DNA of 5,168 bases. It comes from Desulfoprunum sp. (GTDB lineage Bacteria; Desulfobacterota; Desulfobulbia; Desulfobulbales; Desulfocapsaceae). Each line of letters begins with the position of its first letter. Positions within the stretch are counted from its first letter, which is position 1. The stretch lies in contig JAUYSF010000479.1 of assembly GCA_030696435.1 (NCBI GenBank), forward strand, positions 1 to 5,168, written 5' to 3'. The notes beneath the pieces were generated by a model. It was not told the origin of the DNA. It searched no databases and saw nothing but the letters and a program-made list of their open reading frames with translations. Below, one piece after another: positions 1-5,168 of this stretch. The translations under genes and the position numbers were made by a program.

Positions 1-1395
1 GACACGGTCATCAATACTATTCGCGATCAAGGGCTGGAGATGCAGCTCATCTTCAATAAAGGGGCGGTGATGATCCTGCCCGCCGGTGTCAACAAAGCCA
101 GCGGCTTGATTGCGGCACTGAATGCGTTGTATATTTCGCCGCAAAATGTGGTCGGTATCGGCGATGCGGAGAATGACCATGCGTTTTTACGATTGTGTGA
201 AGTGTCCGTGGCCGTGGCCAATGCCCTTCCGGCCGTAAAGGAAACCGCGGATCTCGTCACCGCCGGGGATCACAGCCAGGGCGTCTGCCAATTGATCGAG
301 GGACTGGTCGCAAATGATCTGGCAGATCTGAATCTGGGCCTGCAGAGACATCATCTCGAGTTGGGGACATGCGATGACCAAAAAGTGCTGCTGTCCCCAT
401 ACGGACAGAGCGTCTTGATCTGCGGCCCATCGGCGAGTGGCAAATCGACTGTCGCGACGCGTATCGTCGAATCCCTGCAGGAACAGCAGTATCAGTTCTG
501 TTTGATTGATCCGGAGGGGGATTACGACGAATTCGAAGGAGCGGTCATGTTCGGAGGTCCGAAGGCGGCTCCCGCTGAAGATGAGATCCTGCGCTTACTG
601 GAAAATCCGGATGCGAATGCCGTCGTGTGCCTGACTGGCTTGCCCATTCCCGATCGGCCGCCGTTTTTCCTGCGACTGCTGTCGCAACTGCTGCAGATGC
701 GTTCGCGAACGGGTCGGCCGCACTGGCTGATTCTTGATGAGGCCCATCATCTTATGCCGGCGGAATGGTTGCCGCCCGATGGCACCCTGCCCAAAGAATT
801 GACGAACGTCGTCCTGATCACCGTGCATCCGGATCTGCTCTCAGGAGCCCTGCTGGAACGCGTGGACACTGTACTGGTGGTAGGGGCCAACGCGCGTGAT
901 ACGCTGACCGATTTTACCCGCGTAATCAAGCAACCCGCCCCACAAATGGACCCGACGACTCTTGCGCCCGGCGAATTTCTCCTGTGGTTGAAAGAGAGTG
1001 CCACACCTCCGCAAAAGGTCCTGGCGCATCCCTGCAAAATGGCGCGTCATCGACACCGCCGAAAATATGCCGAAGGTCAGCTTTCCCCGGATCGCAGCTT
1101 CTACTTCCGTGGACCGCAGCACAAATTGAATCTGCGCGCCCAGAATTTGATGCTCTTCCTGCAAATCGGCGACGGGGTCGATGATGAAACATGGCAATAT
1201 CATTTGGGTCAGGGCGATTTCTCTCGCTGGTTTCGCGAATGTATCAAGGACGAGAATCTCGCCTCCGCTGCGGAACGGGTTGAAGCATTGACAAATGCCA
1301 CACCGCAGGAAAGCCGCACCTTGATCCGAGCGCTGGTCGAGCAGGACTATACGGTTTCGGCGTCGTTACCCCTGCCGGTGCCGGGCGCCAGTTGA
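1..1395 (+). CDS. HAD-IIB phosphatase / P-loop ATPase fusion protein (5' end outside window)
   Basis: The frame is open from base 1, so the ATG at 40 is internal and the true start lies upstream. Numbering from the first in-window residue, 1-100 is the end of a HAD-IIB (Cof-like) phosphatase: Lys32 in PAGVNKASG is the motif III lysine and GDAEND (54-59) is the Mg-binding motif IV. The nucleophile Asp motif is not in view. Next comes a P-loop ATPase: Walker A GPSASGKST (142-150), an IDPEGDYDEFEG stretch (169-180) of the kind seen in HerA/VirB4-type ATPases, and Walker B LILDEAHH (243-250). From about 364 a module beginning FYFRGP, with NLRAQNL and SRWFRE, closes the protein; I recall it as a conserved C-terminal block in related HAD fusions. 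There is no signal peptide in view and it is probably cytoplasmic. Substrate is unknown. Domain calls are firm; coupling of ATPase and phosphatase is inference. Confidence 0.9.
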   Translation, partial: DTVINTIRDQGLEMQLIFNKGAVMILPAGVNKASGLIAALNALYISPQNVVGIGDAENDHAFLRLCEVSVAVANALPAVKETADLVTAGDHSQGVCQLIEGLVANDLADLNLGLQRHHLELGTCDDQKVLLSPYGQSVLICGPSASGKSTVATRIVESLQEQQYQFCLIDPEGDYDEFEGAVMFGGPKAAPAEDEILRLLENPDANAVVCLTGLPIPDRPPFFLRLLSQLLQMRSRTGRPHWLILDEAHHLMPAEWLPPDGTLPKELTNVVLITVHPDLLSGALLERVDTVLVVGANARDTLTDFTRVIKQPAPQMDPTTLAPGEFLLWLKESATPPQKVLAHPCKMARHRHRRKYAEGQLSPDRSFYFRGPQHKLNLRAQNLMLFLQIGDGVDDETWQYHLGQGDFSRWFRECIKDENLASAAERVEALTNATPQESRTLIRALVEQDYTVSASLPLPVPGAS

Positions 1396-1432
1396 TTAAA
1401 ATCCGGCGGACGACCGAAGCAATGCCCGGCTG

Positions 1433-1665
1433 ATCATTTTACAGGTCAACCGCAACAGGCAAAAAAGGTGCTCGATGAAAACATGAGTGTCTCCACCGCA
1501 TTGCCCTGCCGGATTGCCATTTACGAGGAGGCCGGTAAAACCATTCTGGCCACCTTGAAGCCAACCGCTTTACTGGCGATGTTCGACGCGCCACAACTGA
1601 CAGGGGTGGCACAAGAAGTGGAGGATGCGATTATTACAATCATGAAGGAAGCAGCATCAGGTTGA
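1433..1665 (+). pseudogene. DUF302 family protein, C-terminal remnant
   Basis: The open frame 1468-1665 (GTG start, 65 aa) encodes the C-terminal half of a DUF302 domain: the LPCRIAIYEE block, then GKT, KPTALLAMF and a terminal VAQEVEDAI helix. Members of this subgroup are usually about 125-130 aa. Family-like sequence continues upstream of the GTG: QPQQAKKVL is in the same frame, and before it the +1-shifted frame reads IILQVN (1433-1450), resembling the family's FQVCNP-QQAKKVL segment. The two parts join if one C was lost near 1450. Further upstream there is no DUF302 sequence, only the end of the preceding gene, whose TGA at 1393-1395 is in the same frame. The GTG lacks a good ribosome binding site (AAAAAAG directly abuts it). 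DUF302 function is poorly defined. I judge it a decayed, 5'-truncated gene; a short expressed half-domain is possible but less likely. Confidence 0.62.
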
Positions 1666-1707
1666 TTGGCCGGCCTTTACATTCCCCCGACGGTTCGGGT
1701 TCCCCGG

Positions 1708-1713
1708 TATAAT
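1708..1713 (+). promoter_or_regulatory. Candidate sigma70 -10 box (TATAAT) in the 150-bp gap
   Basis: A perfect TATAAT stands in the GC-rich gap between the DUF302 remnant and the DUF1566 gene, about 100 bases before the DUF1566 start. No good -35 is at 16-18 bases; the nearest partial match is CCGACG (1687-1692) at 15 bases, and there is no TGn extension. It could drive the DUF1566 gene through a roughly 95-base leader, or be left from a lost gene: an ATG at 1741 opens only an 11-codon frame. The rest of 1666-1815 shows no RNA gene or convincing terminator. Only the box itself is directly visible. Confidence 0.3.
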
Positions 1714-1815
1714 TACGCCCGACTCCGATGGATGGCAGTCATGACACCGCTGAAGCAGCAATATGAAACCCCTTAATCTGACCAAAGAGCGGTTTTGGCA
1801 CTTTCACAGTGAGCT

Positions 1816-2727
1816 ATGCAACGTTTTCAAGAACAAAATGAAGTCATATTAGACAGACAAACAGGTTTGATGTGGCCCCGAAATGCCTCTTTGTCCGATT
1901 TTCCCATGACGTGGAATGAGGCCTTGAGTTTTATCAAAGAAATGAATCATTCAGAGCTCTATGGTTTTAGCGATTGGAAGCTACCGAATCGGAAAGAACT
2001 ATTCAGCCTAATGAGTCATGAAACGATTAATCCGAGCCTCCCGCGCCTTCACCCATTTATGAATGTTTTTAGCGGTTATTATTGGACTTCTACGAGCAGC
2101 GCCAGGCTGCCGAAACAGGCATGGTATATACATTTAGGGGGAGCGCGAGTATTTCTAGGTATCAAATACAGTTCGTATATGGTCTGGCCTGTCCGTCTTG
2201 CTGATTCTGTTGACGCGCAAATATTTCAAACCGGGCAGCGGAATTGTTATGAAGAGACTGGAGAGACTATCGATTGTCAAAATACCGGCCAGGACGGCCA
2301 ATTTCAGTCTGGTTTACCTTGTGCTGGACCTCGTTTCAGAGAAGATGCCAATCTTGTATATGACAATGCTACGGAGCTGATATGGCTTAAAAATGCCAAT
2401 TTTAATAACGCTATGCTGGATTGGCGGGGGGCGGTTGATTTAGTAGAGAAGATGAACAGCGAATGCCAATACGGTTACAATGATTGGCGACTTCCAAATA
2501 TTGTTGAATTGGAAAGTTTAACAGACATGGCCCATCATTCTCCGGCCTTGCCGGTTGCTCATCCGTTTAAGAATGTTCAAGAATTTTACTGGTCTTCAAC
2601 AACCAGCATGTATGAAACCCGTTATGCCTGGGTGCTGTATATGAGAGACGGGGCTGTCGGTGTAGGTTTTAAGCCGTTGTCAGAATTTTATCTTTGGCCT
2701 GTAAGGAAGGATATCGAGGAGGATTAA
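1816..2727 (+). CDS. Tandem DUF1566 (Lcl C-terminal-like) domain protein
   Basis: This 303-aa protein has two copies of the DUF1566 domain (Lcl_C, named after the Legionella collagen-like protein; C-type-lectin-like fold). Copy 1 spans about residues 9-128 and copy 2 about 178-297. Each shows the same order: TGLMW/TELIW, a W-x-x-A helix, a YGFSDWKLPN/YGYNDWRLPN core, a HPF motif, YYWTSTSS/FYWSSTTS, an AWYIHL/AWVLYM strand, and a closing WPVR. The linker (about 137-175) has the TGQ...CYEETGETIDC...TGQDGQFQSG pattern common before DUF1566 domains, with Cys144 and Cys154 possibly paired. No signal peptide or membrane helix is visible. The ATG is the first after an in-frame TGA at 1810-1812; it has no clear Shine-Dalgarno, but domain sequence begins soon after it. 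Function is unknown; binding of a ligand or surface is inferred from the fold. Base composition is more AT-rich than the HAD/ATPase gene. Confidence 0.9.
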   Translation: MQRFQEQNEVILDRQTGLMWPRNASLSDFPMTWNEALSFIKEMNHSELYGFSDWKLPNRKELFSLMSHETINPSLPRLHPFMNVFSGYYWTSTSSARLPKQAWYIHLGGARVFLGIKYSSYMVWPVRLADSVDAQIFQTGQRNCYEETGETIDCQNTGQDGQFQSGLPCAGPRFREDANLVYDNATELIWLKNANFNNAMLDWRGAVDLVEKMNSECQYGYNDWRLPNIVELESLTDMAHHSPALPVAHPFKNVQEFYWSSTTSMYETRYAWVLYMRDGAVGVGFKPLSEFYLWPVRKDIEED

Positions 2728-2833
2728 TACAGCTTTGGCCGCGCAGCACGGAGACGGCAAACTTATCACTCAAGAAAGAGTCCGAATTGCGCACGCGGTG
2801 CCAAGAGCGGAGTGAAGGGAAAGTAGTGGCACT
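2728..2833. other. Intergenic gap without recognised signals
   Basis: This 106-base stretch between the DUF1566 gene and the PLD gene is more GC-rich than the DUF1566 gene before it. I see no strong hairpin with a T-run, no convincing -35/-10 pair and no RNA gene. If the PLD pair has its own promoter it should be here, but it is not evident by eye. Confidence 0.5.
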
Positions 2834-4225
2834 ATGACAATCTCCAAACATATCTTTGTGTTCCTTCTGATCGTCTCCGTCTTGAGTCTTGGCGATGGAT
2901 GTACGTCCCTGCCGAACGTTTCTGAAATGATCGATGAGGCGTCGACTACCCAGAAACCTCGGCAAATTGTTTCGTCCAAGGGATTGTTGACCCCGCAAAA
3001 AAGTAAAGCGATCATGGAACGGCTGAAGCAATCGGTCGACCAGACGGATATCCTGGAACGTCACACTGTCGTAGTTGAATCGGTCACCGAAAGCCCGCTG
3101 ACCAAGGGAAATAAAGTCACTCTGCTGGCCGATGGCCAGGCTACCTATGCCGCGATGTTCGAGGCCATACGGCATGCCAAAGGCCATCTCAATCTTGAAA
3201 CATTTATCCTTGAAGATGATGAGATTGGCCGCAAATTTATTGACCTGCTGTTGCAGAAACAGGGAGAAGGCATTCAGGTAAACATCATTTACGACAGCGT
3301 CGGAAGTATAAAAACATCCGAAGCCTTTTTCAAAAACCTCAGGGACAAGGGCATTCAGGTGGTCGAGTTTAATCCGGTAAATCCGCTAAAGGGTCACGGA
3401 GAATGGTTTCTGGTCCATCCGGATCACCGCAAGATTTTAATCGTTGATGGGAAAGTCGCCATAATCGGCGGCATCAATATAAGTTCGGTGTATTCAAGCA
3501 GGCTTTCCGGCAGGCAAAAACCACAAGGGGAGCCTCTGCCCTGGCGTGATACAGACGTACAACTTGAAGGACCGGCGGTGACTGAGGCCCAAAAGCTCTT
3601 TCTCCAGACCTGGCTGAAGCAGAAAGGACCGCAACTCGCCGAGCCGGACTATTTACCTGTTCAGCAAGAATACGGCAATGTTCTGGTGCGGGTGGTCGGT
3701 AGCACTCCGGGGCAGGATAACAGGATCACTTTTATTGTCTATGTATCGGCCATCACCTTTGCCGAGAATTCCATTCATCTGACGAACGCCTATTTTATCC
3801 CCGACGAGCAAATATTGGCTGCCTTCTGTGATGCTGCCAGGCGGCGTGTTGACGTAAAAATTATTCTCGCCGCAACCAGTGATTCTTCGGTGGCAGTCAA
3901 TGCCGCGCGCTACAATTATACCGAACTTCTGCAGGCCGGGGTCAAGATATTTGAACGCCGCAACGCCATACTGCATGCCAAGACCGCGGTAATTGACGGC
4001 GTCTGGTCGACGGTCGGCTCCACCAACCTGGATTACTGGAGCCTTTTAAGTAATGACGAGGTGAACGTGGTTGTCCTGAACCGCGATTTTGCAGCAAAAA
4101 TGGAGGGCATGTTTGCCAAGGATCTGGCGGAGTCGGACCAGATCCAACTGGAAAAATGGCAAAAAAGGCCTGCAACGCAAAAGCTCAAGGAGGCGTTTAG
4201 CCATCTATTCGTCCAATGGTTATGA
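2834..4225 (+). CDS. PLD-superfamily cardiolipin synthase-like protein, putative lipoprotein
   Basis: This 463-aa protein has the two catalytic HKD motifs of the phospholipase D superfamily, both complete: His198-x-Lys200 with Asp205 (HRKILIVDG, then IGG) and His381-x-Lys383 with Asp388 (HAKTAVIDG, then VGS). Length, two-motif layout and the flanking segments FILEDDEIG and NAYFIPDE match bacterial cardiolipin synthases, which join phospholipid headgroups by a phosphatidyl-enzyme intermediate. Residues 5-19 form a hydrophobic segment ending SLGDGC with Cys23, a lipobox-like but atypical site (Gly, not Leu, at -3), so it is either a lipoprotein or anchored by an uncleaved segment. The ATG at 2834 follows an in-frame TGA at 2813-2815; a weak GAAGGGA (2814-2820) lies 13 bases upstream. 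The next gene overlaps its stop. Enzymatic class is secure; true substrate (cardiolipin synthesis or other phosphatidyl transfer or hydrolysis) is not decided by sequence. Confidence 0.9.
   Translation: MTISKHIFVFLLIVSVLSLGDGCTSLPNVSEMIDEASTTQKPRQIVSSKGLLTPQKSKAIMERLKQSVDQTDILERHTVVVESVTESPLTKGNKVTLLADGQATYAAMFEAIRHAKGHLNLETFILEDDEIGRKFIDLLLQKQGEGIQVNIIYDSVGSIKTSEAFFKNLRDKGIQVVEFNPVNPLKGHGEWFLVHPDHRKILIVDGKVAIIGGINISSVYSSRLSGRQKPQGEPLPWRDTDVQLEGPAVTEAQKLFLQTWLKQKGPQLAEPDYLPVQQEYGNVLVRVVGSTPGQDNRITFIVYVSAITFAENSIHLTNAYFIPDEQILAAFCDAARRRVDVKIILAATSDSSVAVNAARYNYTELLQAGVKIFERRNAILHAKTAVIDGVWSTVGSTNLDYWSLLSNDEVNVVVLNRDFAAKMEGMFAKDLAESDQIQLEKWQKRPATQKLKEAFSHLFVQWL
4222..4225 (+). promoter_or_regulatory. 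ATGA stop/start overlap (translational coupling)
   Basis: The TGA ending the PLD gene (4223-4225) shares bases with the ATG of the next gene (4222-4224), a common arrangement in which ribosomes ending one gene restart on the next. No properly spaced Shine-Dalgarno precedes the downstream start, which fits dependence on coupling. Confidence 0.6.
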
Positions 4226-5168
4226 TGAAAAACGAACGGTATACCTTCAAGCCTATGCCACGTACAAAACGGTTCATCAGCCATGCCTTTCTGGCCCTTG
4301 TTCTCTTAGCAACGACCCTTTCTTGGCATCATGTGCTACTGGCCACCGAGCCATTGCCTGCGGGCGGGCAGGCCCTGCTCGTCAAATACTCTGCTCTCAA
4401 AATCAAACTCGAGAATAATCAATTCGACATACCGCTGTATATAGAATCTCAAGAGGAATCCAGTTCCTTGCGCGTCAATGTGTATGGCATTTTTGCTTAC
4501 CCTTTTAACAGTGTCAAGGATGCACTCCAGGAACCGAACAATTGGTGTGATATCAACCCACTGCTCTTCAATATTAAGGCAAGTACCTTCCAAAAAGTAG
4601 CCGACCAATGGCAGCTGACGCTCTACAGCGGCCGCAAATACTACCAGCTCCCTCAAGATGCCTTCAAACTGGATTTGAGTTTTCATATTGCTGCGGCCCA
4701 AGAGGAATACCTCAATATCGAGCTGTCTGGAGAAAATGGCCCCCTGAGTACCAGGGATCACCGGATCAGCTTTGAAGCAGTGCCGCTGGACAAAGACAGG
4801 ACCTTCATCCATTTCCGTTATGATTATAGCTTTGGCGTACTGGCGCGTGCGGCCATGACAAGCTACTACGCAACGATAGGCCGCGATAAGAAAGGTTTCA
4901 GCGTGAGCGCAACAGACAGTACGGGAGATCCCGTGTATGTGAACGGCGCAAGAGGCTCTCTGGAGCGGACTGCTGTTCGGTCGTATTTTGCCATCCAGAC
5001 ATACATGGATGCGCTTAAAAGTCCAAGCAACCAGCGATTTGAGCAACGATTAAACCGTTGGTATGACCTGACCGCACGGTTTCCGCAACAACTGTATGAG
5101 ATGGACAAGGTGGAATACCTTGCCAACAAGAGACGGGAGCATAACAATCAGCTCATACTTCAGAAAAA
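4222..5168 (+). CDS. Exported conserved protein of unknown function (3' end outside window)
   Basis: An open frame runs without a stop from 4222 to the window end (315 codons). It overlaps the PLD gene in the classic ATGA arrangement, so the two are probably translationally coupled; an in-frame ATG at 4216 and one at 4225 are alternative starts. AAGGAGG at 4187-4193 is too far from any of them to be a standard ribosome binding site. The N-terminus is export-like: basic KPMPRTKR (10-17), hydrophobic 18-41, possible cleavage after Ala41. The mature part is mixed polar and beta-rich, with WCDI (108-111), LYSGRKYYQ (134-142), ENGPLSTRDHRI (171-182), GDPVYVNGARG (235-245) and a charged helical C-terminus (about 266-315). 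I recognise no catalytic motif. From memory, similar proteins occur beside PLD-type enzymes and are only slightly longer than this, so the stop is probably close. A periplasmic role linked to the PLD partner is inference. Confidence 0.85.
   Translation, partial: MMKNERYTFKPMPRTKRFISHAFLALVLLATTLSWHHVLLATEPLPAGGQALLVKYSALKIKLENNQFDIPLYIESQEESSSLRVNVYGIFAYPFNSVKDALQEPNNWCDINPLLFNIKASTFQKVADQWQLTLYSGRKYYQLPQDAFKLDLSFHIAAAQEEYLNIELSGENGPLSTRDHRISFEAVPLDKDRTFIHFRYDYSFGVLARAAMTSYYATIGRDKKGFSVSATDSTGDPVYVNGARGSLERTAVRSYFAIQTYMDALKSPSNQRFEQRLNRWYDLTARFPQQLYEMDKVEYLANKRREHNNQLILQK

Noticed and set aside
1686..1699. CCCGA/TCGGG hairpin as a terminator
   Set aside because: The stem is only five base pairs with a four-base loop and is followed by TTCCCC, not a T-run; too weak for an intrinsic terminator.
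1738..1745. GTCATGAC perfect palindrome
   Set aside because: Eight bases is short, it occurs once, and it has no second copy or spacing that would suggest an operator.
1763..1852. 29-aa small frame overlapping the DUF1566 start
   Set aside because: No ribosome binding site, no recognisable sequence, and it overlaps a strong gene; kept only as part of the leader observation.
1816..2727. Diversity-generating retroelement target gene
   Set aside because: DUF1566-type lectin folds can be targets of such retroelements, but there is no reverse transcriptase, no template repeat, and no AAY-rich duplicated stretch at the 3' end of this gene in the window.
2669..3187. 172-aa minus-strand frame across the DUF1566/PLD gap
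   Set aside because: It overlaps the ends of two well-supported + strand genes, shows no domain, and its composition looks like a shadow of the PLD coding sequence.
4089..4418. 109-aa + strand frame across the PLD/exported gene junction
   Set aside because: It overlaps the end of the PLD gene and the signal-peptide region of the next gene in a different frame, and its sequence is unpatterned.
4336..5046. 236-aa minus-strand frame opposite the last gene
   Set aside because: It lies wholly antisense to a + strand frame with a signal peptide, patterned protein sequence and coupling to the PLD gene; the minus-strand protein has no recognisable domain.

Overview
The window looks like chromosomal DNA of a Gram-negative bacterium, probably a proteobacterium. 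The evidence is a putative outer-envelope lipoprotein, a periplasm-type signal peptide on the last gene, and protein families (HAD/P-loop fusion, DUF302, DUF1566, PLD-type cardiolipin synthase) that I associate from memory mainly with beta- and gammaproteobacteria. Genus cannot be assigned from sequence alone. All supported genes are on the + strand; the long minus-strand frames are shadows.

Layout: (1) Positions 1-1395 hold the 3' part of a large multidomain protein: the end of a HAD-IIB phosphatase, then a P-loop ATPase with Walker A and B motifs, then a conserved C-terminal helical module. Its start lies upstream of the window. (2) Positions 1433-1665 hold the C-terminal half of a DUF302 protein. 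The N-terminal half is missing and there is a probable one-base deletion, so it reads as a gene remnant. (3) Positions 1666-1815 are a 150-bp gap with a perfect TATAAT box and no convincing gene. (4) Positions 1816-2727 hold a protein made of two DUF1566 domains, visibly more AT-rich than gene 1 in hand-counted rows. (5) Positions 2728-2833 are a short gap with no recognisable signals. (6) Positions 2834-4225 hold a PLD-superfamily (cardiolipin synthase-like) protein with both HKD motifs intact and a membrane-targeting N-terminus. (7) From 4222 to the window end runs an exported protein of unknown function, which overlaps the PLD stop codon (ATGA) and is cut by the window edge.

The only clear functional unit is the PLD protein plus the overlapping exported protein, a translationally coupled pair that probably acts at the cell envelope, perhaps on phospholipids. 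The DUF302 remnant and the AT-rich DUF1566 gene between this pair and the HAD/ATPase gene suggest a junction where genes have been lost and gained. I found no RNA genes, CRISPR arrays, IS elements, integrases or strong intrinsic terminators.
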